This document shows, piece by piece, positions 17,762 to 25,690 of a DNA stretch of 25,690 nucleotides. Location: contig QMPG01000009.1 in NCBI GenBank assembly GCA_003648455.1, positions 1 to 25,690 on the forward strand, given 5' to 3'. The DNA comes from Bacteroidota bacterium. Lineage in GTDB: Bacteria > Bacteroidota > Bacteroidia > Bacteroidales > B39-G9. The notes beneath the pieces are model-generated. The model did no database searches. It had not been told where the DNA came from and was given only the letters and a program-made list of their open reading frames with translations. Position 1 is the stretch's first letter. Each line of letters begins with the position of its first letter. A program made the translations under genes and the position numbers.

Positions 17762-19921
17762 ATGAAAATTTACCAACCAAACGAATTAAAAAACATTGCA
17801 TTAATAGGTAGTGCAGGCTCTGGGAAAACTACACTTGCAGAGTGTATGTTATATGAAGGAGGAGTAATAAGCAGACGTGGAGATATAGATAATAAAAACA
17901 CTGTGTCTGATTATAATGAAATTGAGCAAGAACAAGGTCGATCAATATTTTCGACTGTTCTTTATACTGAATGGCAGGATAAAAAAATAAATTTTGTTGA
18001 TACTCCGGGATTAGATGACTTTATTGGCGGTGTTATTTCTACTATTTCTATTGCTGACACAGGATTAATGCTTATAAATGCACAACAAGGTGTAGAAGTT
18101 GGGACTGAAATAATTGGCAGACATACAAAAACTTTTAACACCCCATTAATTTTTGCAGTAAATCAATTAGACCACGAGAAAGCTAATTTTGACAAAACTA
18201 TTGAAGAAGCTAAACAACATTTTGGAAATAAAGTTATAATAGTACAATATCCTGTTAATGTTGGATTAGAATTTAATGCAGTTGTTGATGTATTAAAAAT
18301 GAAAATGTATAAATGGGGAGCTGATGGAGGTGAACCTGAAATTGTAGATATTCCTGCAGACCAAATGGAAAAAGCAGAAGATTTACATAATACGTTGGTT
18401 GAAGCTGCTGCTGAGAATGATGAAAAATTAATGGAGTTGTTTTTTGAAGAAGGTTCATTAAATGAAGATCAAATGAGAGAAGGAATAAAAATAGGAATAA
18501 CTAAAAGAGAGTTATTTCCTGTTTTCTGTATCTCTGCAAAAAAAGATATGGGTGTGAGACGATTAATGGAATTTATTCTTAATGTATCTCCTTTTGTTTC
18601 TGACATGCCTGCTATAAAATCAACAACAGGCGAGGAAATTAAATGTGATCCAAACGGACCTACATCAATATTTATTTTTAAAACTTCTGTTGAACAACAT
18701 TTGGGTGAGGTTTTATACTTTAAAGTATTATCCGGTGTTGTTGAAGAAGGAATGGATTTGATTAATCAAACAAAAGATTCAAAAGAGAGATTAACTCAAT
18801 TATATGCGGTTGCCGGAAAAAACAGAGAAAAAATAAATAAATTAGTGGCCGGAGATATTGGAGCAACAGTAAAATTAAAAGATACAAAAACTAACGACAC
18901 ATTAAATTCTAAAAACACTAATTGGGTTGTTCCTCCAATTCAATTTCCTGATCCTAAATACAGAACAGCAATTAAAGCTTGTAACGAAGCTGATGATGAA
19001 AAATTAGGTGAGGCTTTAAGTCGCCTTCATGCTATTGATCCAACAATTCTTATTGAATATTCGAAAGAATTAAAGCAAATTATTTTATCTGGTCAAGGTG
19101 AATTTCACATGAACACTTTAAAATGGCAGCTTGATAATATTTATAAGATTGATACTGAATTTATGAGCCCTAAAATTCCTTATCGAGAAACAATTACAAA
19201 AGTTGCTCATGCTGACTACCGACATAAAAAACAATCGGGTGGCTCTGGTCAATTTGGAGAAGTTCATCTTATTATTGAACCATATAAAGAAGGTATGGAA
19301 GATCCTACATTCTATAAATTTGGTGAAAAAGAACAAAAAATTAGTGTAAGAGGTAAAGATGTTCATGATTTGCCGTGGGGCGGTAAATTAGTGTTTTATA
19401 ATTGTATTGTTGGTGGTTCTATTGATGCTCGTTTTTTACCGGCTATTCTTAAAGGAATAATGGAAAAAATGGAAGAAGGTCCATTAACCGGTTCTTATGC
19501 AAGAGACATTAGAGTTATGGTTTATGATGGGAAAATGCACCCTGTGGATTCAAATGAAATTTCATTTAAAATAGCAGGAATGCAAGCTTTCCGTACTGCT
19601 TTTAAAAATGCAGGACCTAAAATTCTTGAACCTATTTACTCTGTAGAAGTTTTAGTCCCAAATGATTATATGGGTGATGTGATGAGTGACTTACAAGGAA
19701 GAAGAGCAATTATTGAAGGTATGAGTAGTGAAAGCGGATATGAAAAAATTATTGCAAAAGTGCCTCTTGCTGAAATGAATAAGTATTCTACTGCTTTAAG
19801 TTCAATTACTTCGGGTAAAGCTATGTATTCAATGAAATTTAGTGATTATGCTGCAGTTCCGGGTGATGTTCAAACAAAATTGCTTGCTGCTTACGAAGCT
19901 GAACAAGAAGAAGAAAAGTAA
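17762..19921 (+). CDS. fusA2: EF-G paralog (EF-G2 type) with degenerate GTPase site
   Basis: A 719-residue protein with all five EF-G domains. The P-loop is intact in form (GSAGSGKT, 16-23), but motifs needed for hydrolysis are changed: switch I threonine is S61 in QGRSI, DTPGH is DTPGL with L84 in place of the catalytic histidine, and NKMD is NQLD (134-137). Domain IV, which enters the decoding site, is kept: HKKQSGGSGQFG (488-499) and tip histidine H593 in MHPVDS. The C-terminus is acidic (EAEQEEEK). Family knowledge: Bacteroides thetaiotaomicron EF-G2 was reported to translocate without GTPase activity and to matter in nutrient limitation and gut fitness. Orthology is inferred from these shared traits. 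It is divergent from rpsL, with its own promoter and terminator. Confidence is high for the family and moderate for the exact role. Confidence 0.93.
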   Translation: MKIYQPNELKNIALIGSAGSGKTTLAECMLYEGGVISRRGDIDNKNTVSDYNEIEQEQGRSIFSTVLYTEWQDKKINFVDTPGLDDFIGGVISTISIADTGLMLINAQQGVEVGTEIIGRHTKTFNTPLIFAVNQLDHEKANFDKTIEEAKQHFGNKVIIVQYPVNVGLEFNAVVDVLKMKMYKWGADGGEPEIVDIPADQMEKAEDLHNTLVEAAAENDEKLMELFFEEGSLNEDQMREGIKIGITKRELFPVFCISAKKDMGVRRLMEFILNVSPFVSDMPAIKSTTGEEIKCDPNGPTSIFIFKTSVEQHLGEVLYFKVLSGVVEEGMDLINQTKDSKERLTQLYAVAGKNREKINKLVAGDIGATVKLKDTKTNDTLNSKNTNWVVPPIQFPDPKYRTAIKACNEADDEKLGEALSRLHAIDPTILIEYSKELKQIILSGQGEFHMNTLKWQLDNIYKIDTEFMSPKIPYRETITKVAHADYRHKKQSGGSGQFGEVHLIIEPYKEGMEDPTFYKFGEKEQKISVRGKDVHDLPWGGKLVFYNCIVGGSIDARFLPAILKGIMEKMEEGPLTGSYARDIRVMVYDGKMHPVDSNEISFKIAGMQAFRTAFKNAGPKILEPIYSVEVLVPNDYMGDVMSDLQGRRAIIEGMSSESGYEKIIAKVPLAEMNKYSTALSSITSGKAMYSMKFSDYAAVPGDVQTKLLAAYEAEQEEEK

Positions 19922-19984
19922 TAATAGTTACAAGTTTATAAACTTAGTTTAATGCTTTATAAATTTAATAATTAACTAATTCTT

Positions 19985-20019
19985 AAAAACCTCAAAGTAA
20001 AATACTTTGAGGTTTTTTT
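19985..20019 (+). terminator. Intrinsic terminator after the EF-G paralog, possibly bidirectional
   Basis: A perfect 15-bp stem has arms 19985-19999 and 20003-20017 around a 3-base A loop, with a CCTC/GAGG core and seven T at 20013-20019. It starts 64 bases after the stop codon. On the opposite strand it also ends in five T, so it may stop readthrough from rsmI, which converges from 20120. The rest of the gap (19922-20119) shows nothing else except a weak hairpin ACCAA/TTGGT near 20069-20083. Confidence 0.85.
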
Positions 20020-20119
20020 ATACATTTTTACATTTTTTTGTGTAAACCTATTTTAGGACGAGACAAACACCAAATTTGTTGGTAATTCTTAAGCGTAGAA
20101 AAATTATGAGTTTTACGGA

Positions 20120-20809
20120 TTAATTCTTAATATTTTTTGATTCAGCGCCCTGTAATACAATAACAATTTCGCCTTTAACTTTTTTCTCGTTAAAATAATT
20201 AATTACCTCAGTTATTGTTCCTCGAACATTTTCTTCATATATTTTGCTAATTTCTCTTGAAACAGAAACTTGTCTCTCGGGACCAAAGAACTCTGAGAAT
20301 TGTATTAATGTTTTTATTAAACGAAAAGGAGATTCATAAAAAACCATTGTTCTTTTTTCATCAGCCAATTGTTTTAATCGTTTTTGCCGTCCTTTTTTTT
20401 GTGGTAAAAATCCTTCGAAACAAAATCGGTCGTTAGGCAGACCTGAATTAACAAGAGCTGGGACAAATGCAGTTGCTCCGGGAAGACATTCTATATCAAT
20501 ATTATTTTCGACGCAAATTCTTACAAGTAAAAAACCGGGGTCTGATATTGCAGGAGTTCCGGCATCGGAAACTAAAGCATAACTTACTCCTGATTGTATT
20601 TTTTCAACAATATTATTTGCTGTTTTGTGCTCGTTAAATTTATGGTGCGAAGCCAGTTTGTTTTCAATATTAAAATGTTTTAACAAGACACTTGTTGTTC
20701 GTGTGTCTTCTGCCAAAATAACATCAACTTTTTTTAGTACTTCTAAAGCCCTTAGTGTAATATCTCCAAAATTTCCTATTGGAGTTGGCACAACATATAG
20801 TTTACTCAT
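20120..20809 (-). CDS. rsmI: 16S rRNA (cytidine(1402)-2'-O)-methyltransferase
   Basis: SAM-dependent enzyme that adds a 2'-O-methyl group to C1402 of 16S rRNA in the P site, tuning start-codon choice and fidelity. The 229 residues have the tetrapyrrole-methylase fold with the RsmI motifs in order: VPTPIGN (7-13), AEDTR (33-37), SDAGTPAISDPG (81-92), LPGATAFVPALVNSGL (109-124), FEGFLP (131-136), FYESPFR (157-163) and VSREISK near 182. E. coli RsmI is about 286 residues; this one stops at the end of the methylase domain and lacks the small C-terminal extension. The gene is 12 bases downstream of the 258-residue unknown, so the two are probably one operon. Confidence 0.95.
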   Translation of the reverse strand: MSKLYVVPTPIGNFGDITLRALEVLKKVDVILAEDTRTTSVLLKHFNIENKLASHHKFNEHKTANNIVEKIQSGVSYALVSDAGTPAISDPGFLLVRICVENNIDIECLPGATAFVPALVNSGLPNDRFCFEGFLPQKKGRQKRLKQLADEKRTMVFYESPFRLIKTLIQFSEFFGPERQVSVSREISKIYEENVRGTITEVINYFNEKKVKGEIVIVLQGAESKNIKN

Positions 20810-20821
20810 AAATAATAATAT

Positions 20822-21598
20822 TTATTGAAATCTTCGACTAATTAATTCAATGAAATTAATATAATATTTGTCGTTTTTATCCCAATCAAAATTTTGATTA
20901 ATAAATTCAATTGCCATTTCAAACTTGTCAAAAGAATTAAGTGCGTCTATAGTTTTTTTGTATAACAGACTATCACCGTTAAAAAGTATTTTAATAAATT
21001 GAATTTTTTCGTTTAAACTAATTATTTTATTGATGTCAGAAACAGGTTTGCCCTGTAGCTTAGTTGCCAAATCTTTAAGTTTATTCTTTTCTGCTATCTT
21101 TTCATTAATTGATTTCTGCTTTGTTTTAAAACTATCTGCAATGATATTTTTCTCAGACTTTTTTTTATCGGTTGTTTTTTTATCATCTTTAGCAATTATC
21201 TCATTTGGTTCTTCATCCTTAATTTCTTTTTTCTTTTCAATAACTTCCTGCTTTATTTTCTGCGGTTGAACGGTAAAATCTTCAATATTATCGTTTGTTA
21301 TTTCTTTAGTTCTTTTTACGATAATTTTTTTTGTTTTTTCGCTCTTATCTATATAATCTTTTTTTTTAGTTTTTTCTTCATTCCTGATTTCGGGTTTAAC
21401 CAAAGTTTCTTGTTTTTCTTCAAAAGTATTTTTAATATTGTTAAACATTAAAAATTTATCGTATAAATTTCGTAATTTTGAGAGAGTAATATCAATATCA
21501 ATTTGATGAATTTCTGAATTATTATCAAAACTTTTAACTATAATTTCAATTTCTTTAATATCTTTATTGATATTTTTTAATAAATTTTTTTTGTCCAT
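20822..21598 (-). CDS. Uncharacterised protein: helical N-terminus, charged linker, conserved-looking C-terminal domain
   Basis: Not assigned to a function. The 258 residues divide into three parts. Residues 1-60 are helical with heptad-like spacing (KNINKDIKEIEIIVKSF, then ITLSKLRNLYDKFLMF). Residues about 61-165 are dominated by K, E, D and I and look disordered. The last 80 residues look folded: SDINKIISLNEKIQFIKILF, NGDSLLYKKTIDALNSFDKF, EMAIEFINQNFDW, then IELISRRF. There is no signal peptide or membrane helix, so it is probably cytosolic. Similar C-terminal domains (helical, with FxxxLFxGDxxxYxxxIDxLN) are known to me from unannotated Bacteroidetes proteins. It is divergent from tdk (60 bases) and lies 12 bases upstream of rsmI, which may mean cotranscription; no function follows from that. 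No clear promoter was found in the 60-base gap. Confidence 0.85.
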   Translation of the reverse strand: MDKKNLLKNINKDIKEIEIIVKSFDNNSEIHQIDIDITLSKLRNLYDKFLMFNNIKNTFEEKQETLVKPEIRNEEKTKKKDYIDKSEKTKKIIVKRTKEITNDNIEDFTVQPQKIKQEVIEKKKEIKDEEPNEIIAKDDKKTTDKKKSEKNIIADSFKTKQKSINEKIAEKNKLKDLATKLQGKPVSDINKIISLNEKIQFIKILFNGDSLLYKKTIDALNSFDKFEMAIEFINQNFDWDKNDKYYINFIELISRRFQ

Positions 21599-21658
21599 TT
21601 AATGTAGGGATAAAGGTTTAATTTTTTGTAAAAATAATTAATAAATACAAATATTAAA

Positions 21659-22252
21659 ATGTTTCTTGAAAACTCCATAAATAACACACAGCGAAAAGGT
21701 TGGATTGAAGTAGTAGCCGGCTCAATGTTCTCAGGCAAGACCGAAGAACTTATTCGTAGATTAAAAAGAGCAAAAATTTCTAAACAAAAAGTTGAAATCT
21801 TCAAACCTCAAATTGACACACGTTATTCTGAAGATGAAGTTGTTTCACATGATTCGAATGCAATTCGGTCGACACCTGTTTCAAGTCCCATGAATATTTT
21901 ACTTTTGGTTAATGATATTGATGTAGTTGGAATTGACGAGGCTCAATTTTTTGATATGGGTCTGGTAGAAGTATGTAAAAAACTTGCCGATAGTGGAATA
22001 AGAGTAATTGTTGCCGGTTTAGATATGGACTTTCAGGGGAATCCTTTTGGTCCTATTCCTGCTCTTATGGCTACAGCCGAGTATGTTACTAAAGTTCATG
22101 CTATTTGTATGCGATGTGGGAATTTGGCACATTTTTCACACCGCTTATCTGATACAGATAAATTAGTATTGTTGGGTGAAAAAAACGAATATGAACCTCT
22201 TTGTCGCAATTGTTATAATAAAGCTATAAAAGAACAAAAAAACGAAAATTGA
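21659..22252 (+). CDS. tdk: Thymidine kinase (type II, zinc-containing)
   Basis: Salvage enzyme that phosphorylates thymidine to dTMP with ATP in the cytosol. The 197 residues have the P-loop GSMFSGKT (21-28), the DEAQFF segment with catalytic glutamate E94, the thymidine-binding loop [12 protein letters not shown] (120-131), and a structural zinc site made by C150, C153 (CMRC) and C182, C185 (CRNC). Length is usual for this type. The ATG at 21659 is preceded by an A/T-rich leader. The stop codon TGA overlaps by one base the ATG of the next gene (TGATG), so a shared transcript and coupled translation are likely. No perfect promoter match was seen in the 60-base gap upstream. Confidence 0.97.
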   Translation: MFLENSINNTQRKGWIEVVAGSMFSGKTEELIRRLKRAKISKQKVEIFKPQIDTRYSEDEVVSHDSNAIRSTPVSSPMNILLLVNDIDVVGIDEAQFFDMGLVEVCKKLADSGIRVIVAGLDMDFQGNPFGPIPALMATAEYVTKVHAICMRCGNLAHFSHRLSDTDKLVLLGEKNEYEPLCRNCYNKAIKEQKNEN

Positions 22253-24708
22253 TGATTAATAAAGAAATACAAATGAAAGCATCATTTAAAATATTACTTA
22301 GTCTTATACTTTTTATTATCTTAAATAACAATCTGATATATGCAGACAGCTCAAAAATTGACAGTTTAGAATCCCAATTAAAAAAGGTTGCTGAAGAAGA
22401 ACAATTCGAAATATTTCTTCAATTATCTAAAAAATATAGGAATAATTCTTTCAAAAAAAGCTTCTATTATGCACAACAGGCTTTAAAAATTTCAAAAAAA
22501 ACCGGTAATAAAGAAAACGAAATTGAAGCTTATCGACATATAGGTGCGGCATTCAAAAGTGAAGGGAATTTGGAAGCAACAATAGAACAATTTGAAAAAG
22601 CATTAGCAATTGAAAAAGAACTTGATAATCAAAAAGGAGTTGCTGATATTTACAATACAATAGGAGATATTTATAAAGATTTTGACAATTACGACAAAGC
22701 ACAAATCAATTTTAATAAGGCAATTGAAATTAGTAAAAAAAATGATGACGAAGATGCTGTTTCATTTGCTTTAAATGGAATTGGAACAATTTTTTATAAA
22801 CAAGGTGATTACAAAAGAGCACTTAGAATGTATGAAAATTCATTACGGAATTACTTAAAGTTAAAAGATTCAGAAGGTATTGCCGCCTCGTATCACAATA
22901 TTGCTCTAATTCACAAACAATTAGGAGAATATCAAAAGGCACTTGAAAACACCTTCAAATCTTTAGAGATATATGAAAAATTAGAGGATGAACAGGGCAT
23001 CTCTTTATCATATAGCAATATCGGAACTATATATTATTACCTTGAAAATAACGATAAAGCAATAGAATTTTTTAGAAAAAGTTTGGCAATTGAGGAGAAA
23101 CTGGGTAATGTTCTAAACATTGCCGGTAAAAACAATAATATTGGGAGTGTTTATACTGAGCAAAAAAAATATAAATTGGCTTTAAATTTTTATAAAAGGT
23201 CATTAAAAATATATGAAAAATTTAATATAAAAAATGGTGTTGCAATTATTTCCGATAATATTGGATTATGTTATTTTGGCATGAAACAATACGACAAAGC
23301 CCTATTTTATAATAATAAATCGCTAAAAATACAAAAGGAAATTGGGAATAATGAAGGAATAATTTATTCATATAACAATATTGGACAAATTTATTTAAAG
23401 AAAGGAGAATTTAACAAGGCTCTTGAATGTTTTAACAAAAGCCTCAAAATGTCGAAAGACTTAAACCTAAAAACTACAATTATTGACAGTTACCGAAATT
23501 TTTCTGAATTACATGAAGCAAAAGGAAGTTATAAAAAATCATTAGAATACTACAAAAAATTAACCATTTTAAAAGATTCGTTATTAAACGAAGAATCTCA
23601 CAAACAAATTGCAGAAATGCAAACAAAATATGAAACAGAAAAAAAACAAGCTGAAATTGAATTGTTATCGAAAGACAAAGCATTAAAAGAAGCAGAAATT
23701 AAAAAACAAAAATATATTAAAAACGGATTAATTCTAGGTTCAATATTTATTCTAATTTTTGCATTCTTAACATACAATCGTTTTCTTATTAAGAAACGAT
23801 CTAATAAATTATTAACTTCTCAAAAGAACGAAATTTTAGAAAAAAACGAAGCGCTTAATCAACAAAAAGAAGAAATTCTCTCTCAACGCGATTTGATTGA
23901 AGAAAAAAATAAAAATCTTGAGAAAGCTTTTAATACTATTAAACGAAAAAATAAAAACATTACCGACAGTATTAACTATGCTCAAAAAATACAAAACGCA
24001 CTATTACCTCCAGAGCATTACCTTAATAATATATTAAATGATTATTTTGTATTGTTTAAACCAAAAGATATTGTAAGTGGTGATTTTTACTGGGTTAGGC
24101 AAAACAACAACAGAATAATTGTAGCAGCAGCAGATTGTACCGGACATGGAGTCCCCGGAGCTTTTATGAGTATTCTTGGCACGACTTTCCTTAATGAAAT
24201 AAGTCATCTTAACTCTAATATTGAGGCAAATGAAATTCTCAACATATTAAGTCAAAACTTAAAAAAAACCTTGCACCAGACAGATGAAAAGTCAGATACG
24301 CGTGACGGAATGGATATTGCACTGTATATTATTGATACAGAAAAACAAATCTTGCAATTTTCAGGAGCCTACAATCCTTTATATCTAATAAGAAATAAAG
24401 AGTTGTGTCAATATAAAGCAGACAAGATGCCAATTGGATTATCTTACAAAAAAGAAAAACCATTCACAAAACATGAAATAAAATTAGAGAAAGGCGATTC
24501 TTTTTATATTTTTTCTGATGGTTATATTGACCAATTTGGTAAAAATAATAAAGAAAAATTTAAAACAAAACGTTTTCAAGAATTACTAATTCGTATTAAT
24601 GATATGCCAATGAGTAAACAAAAAAATGTTTTAGACAGCATAATTGAAAAATGGCGAGGTGATGTTGAACAAATTGACGATATTCTTGTTTTTGGTGTGA
24701 AGATTTAA
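22252..24708 (+). CDS. Membrane-anchored TPR / SpoIIE-type protein phosphatase
   Basis: Signal transduction protein of 818 residues. In order: a signal peptide or N-terminal anchor (FKILLSLILFIILNNNLIYA, cleavage likely after YA), about ten 40-residue TPR repeats (about 52-446, mostly with a YxNIGxIY core), a short coiled coil, one membrane helix (about 492-513), a cytosolic coiled coil, a linker TDSINYAQKIQNALLP (571-586) and a SpoIIE/PP2C phosphatase domain (about 590-815). Candidate metal-binding aspartates are present: D611 (GDFYW), D628 (ADCTGHG), D688 (DGMDIAL) and D756 (FSDGY). Inferred topology: TPR in the periplasm, phosphatase in the cytosol, where it would dephosphorylate an unknown phosphoprotein. 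The start could also be ATG 22273, which gives a cleaner signal peptide; ATG 22252 overlaps the tdk stop. No anti-sigma kinase or STAS partner lies in the window. Confidence 0.92.
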   Translation: MINKEIQMKASFKILLSLILFIILNNNLIYADSSKIDSLESQLKKVAEEEQFEIFLQLSKKYRNNSFKKSFYYAQQALKISKKTGNKENEIEAYRHIGAAFKSEGNLEATIEQFEKALAIEKELDNQKGVADIYNTIGDIYKDFDNYDKAQINFNKAIEISKKNDDEDAVSFALNGIGTIFYKQGDYKRALRMYENSLRNYLKLKDSEGIAASYHNIALIHKQLGEYQKALENTFKSLEIYEKLEDEQGISLSYSNIGTIYYYLENNDKAIEFFRKSLAIEEKLGNVLNIAGKNNNIGSVYTEQKKYKLALNFYKRSLKIYEKFNIKNGVAIISDNIGLCYFGMKQYDKALFYNNKSLKIQKEIGNNEGIIYSYNNIGQIYLKKGEFNKALECFNKSLKMSKDLNLKTTIIDSYRNFSELHEAKGSYKKSLEYYKKLTILKDSLLNEESHKQIAEMQTKYETEKKQAEIELLSKDKALKEAEIKKQKYIKNGLILGSIFILIFAFLTYNRFLIKKRSNKLLTSQKNEILEKNEALNQQKEEILSQRDLIEEKNKNLEKAFNTIKRKNKNITDSINYAQKIQNALLPPEHYLNNILNDYFVLFKPKDIVSGDFYWVRQNNNRIIVAAADCTGHGVPGAFMSILGTTFLNEISHLNSNIEANEILNILSQNLKKTLHQTDEKSDTRDGMDIALYIIDTEKQILQFSGAYNPLYLIRNKELCQYKADKMPIGLSYKKEKPFTKHEIKLEKGDSFYIFSDGYIDQFGKNNKEKFKTKRFQELLIRINDMPMSKQKNVLDSIIEKWRGDVEQIDDILVFGVKI

Positions 24709-24795
24709 AAAAAATCAACAACTTTTACTGCAAAATTATCTTATTATGGTAATTATTGCTTAACTTTTCTCAAAATATTTATCTGATAAATAAAA

Positions 24796-25690
24796 ATGCA
24801 TCAAAAGAAACATTATAATTTAGAAAAATTATTCAATAACGTCCTTTCATACAGACTATTATTTATTATTACTTCAATAGCATATCTTTTATTTCATTAT
24901 ATCTTTAAAGAAATTGACCCAAATTGTTACGATCCTATTTGGGATAGAATTGCTGTAAGCTCTTGTATTTTTATTACATATTTATTATCGTTTTATGTTA
25001 AAAGAGTTAAACAAAATTTTTTAACTTTCGTTTACGTATTATCTTACATAATCACTTTTCATTATATATATTTGATGTATATGAATAATATGTCAATCAA
25101 TTATGCAATTGGTTATTTTACTATTGTACCTTGCACAACGGTTTTGTTTAATAATATAAAATCATTAACCCTATATACTATCCTATCATTCATAGGAATA
25201 TTATTTATATTCCATTCATTATCTGAACCCATTGTAAATTTTTTAATGTTTATTAGTATTCTAATAACCGTTGATATTATTTTGTTTTTGGTTGTTATTT
25301 CCCGAATTTCATTAATTAATAGTTCTAAAACAAATAATTATGAACTTACAAAATCAAATCTTCGTTTAAGTAATGCTATTGAAACAATAAAACTTTATAA
25401 CTCAAAACTTCAAAAACAAAAAGAACAAATACTAAAACAAAACAATCAAATTAAAGAAAAAAATAAAGACGTTACTGATAGTATAAACTATGCACAAAGA
25501 ATACAAACAGCTCTATTGCCTTCAAGTTCTTACATTGAGAATATTTTAGATGATTACTTTATATTATATAAACCAAAAGATATAGTAAGCGGTGATTTTT
25601 ATTGGATTAAACAAATAAATAATTATACTTTATTTGCAGTTGCCGATTGTACCGGACACGGAGTTCCCGGAGCTTTTATGAGTATGCTCG
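24796..25690 (+). CDS. Six-helix membrane SpoIIE-type protein phosphatase (partial, cut by window end)
   Basis: An open frame from ATG 24796 runs without stop to the edge, giving 298 residues. The N-terminus has six hydrophobic helices at about 21-37, 52-68, 75-96, 101-118, 123-141 and 147-169, then a coiled coil (about 178-222), the linker TDSINYAQRIQTALLP (227-242) and the beginning of a SpoIIE/PP2C domain with D267 (GDFYW) and D284 (ADCTGHGVPGAFMS). The linker and domain start are almost identical to those of the preceding protein, so the two are paralogs with swapped sensor ends. The remainder of the phosphatase lies beyond 25690. The gap of 87 bases after the previous gene holds no terminator, so cotranscription is possible. 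Confidence 0.88.
   Translation, partial: MHQKKHYNLEKLFNNVLSYRLLFIITSIAYLLFHYIFKEIDPNCYDPIWDRIAVSSCIFITYLLSFYVKRVKQNFLTFVYVLSYIITFHYIYLMYMNNMSINYAIGYFTIVPCTTVLFNNIKSLTLYTILSFIGILFIFHSLSEPIVNFLMFISILITVDIILFLVVISRISLINSSKTNNYELTKSNLRLSNAIETIKLYNSKLQKQKEQILKQNNQIKEKNKDVTDSINYAQRIQTALLPSSSYIENILDDYFILYKPKDIVSGDFYWIKQINNYTLFAVADCTGHGVPGAFMSML

Noticed and set aside
18273..19366. Two minus-strand frames of 61 and 82 codons inside the EF-G paralog
   Set aside because: Antisense shadows with no start context, no neighbours and biased composition.
22500..23600. 120-base periodicity as a DNA tandem repeat
   Set aside because: It is explained by the 40-residue TPR protein repeats; the nucleotide sequences of the units are strongly diverged.
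24761..24768. TAACTTTT as a promoter for the second SpoIIE gene
   Set aside because: It differs from the consensus at the final G and no TTG is correctly spaced; cotranscription with the preceding gene is equally possible.

Overview
The window reads as chromosome of a low-GC member of the Bacteroidota (Bacteroidetes). Four signs support this. Ribosomal protein genes run rpsL-rpsG-fusA-rpsJ...rplQ in a single direction with no tuf between fusA and rpsJ. The L36 protein is of the nearly cysteine-free kind. Start codons mostly have A/T-rich upstream sequence without a Shine-Dalgarno motif, and promoter-like sequences match the Bacteroidetes -33 TTG / -7 TAnnTTTG pattern. There is a divergent EF-G2-type paralog with a degenerate GTPase site. 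No genus is claimed.

Region 1 (about 161-17520, minus strand) is one very long ribosomal operon of 32 tightly packed genes. It fuses the str (rpsL, rpsG, fusA), S10 (rpsJ to rpsQ), spc (rplN to secY) and alpha (infA, rpmJ, rpsM, rpsK, rpsD, rpoA, rplQ) clusters. It encodes 28 ribosomal proteins plus EF-G, SecY, IF-1 and the RNA polymerase alpha subunit. Gaps are mostly 0-40 bases. The operon is preceded by two promoter candidates, has one internal promoter candidate before rpsM, and ends in a strong intrinsic terminator just after rplQ. The small gene rpmJ (38 codons) lies between infA and rpsM.

Region 2 (17314-19921) is a 448-base divergent control region followed by a plus-strand gene for a 719-residue EF-G paralog. 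Its P-loop is present, but the switch II catalytic histidine, switch I threonine and NKxD lysine are replaced. It fits Bacteroidetes EF-G2, described in Bacteroides as a translocase that works without GTP hydrolysis. A 15-bp-stem terminator separates it from the next block.

Region 3 (20120-22252) holds a minus-strand pair, an uncharacterised 258-residue protein followed by rsmI (16S rRNA C1402 2'-O-methyltransferase), and divergently the thymidine kinase gene tdk.

Region 4 (22252-25690, plus strand) holds two successive membrane-anchored SpoIIE/PP2C-type phosphatases with nearly identical catalytic modules and different sensory ends. The first has a signal peptide and about ten TPR repeats before a membrane anchor, and its start overlaps the tdk stop. 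The second has six membrane helices and is cut by the window edge. They look like signal transduction proteins whose input and phosphoprotein targets are not in the window.

Most of the window is ordinary housekeeping sequence. The parts worth a second look are the EF-G2-like gene opposite the canonical EF-G operon, the paired SpoIIE sensors, the uncharacterised rsmI partner, and the repeat-grown charged tail on L17. I did not find a CRISPR array, insertion sequence, tRNA, rRNA or phage signature.
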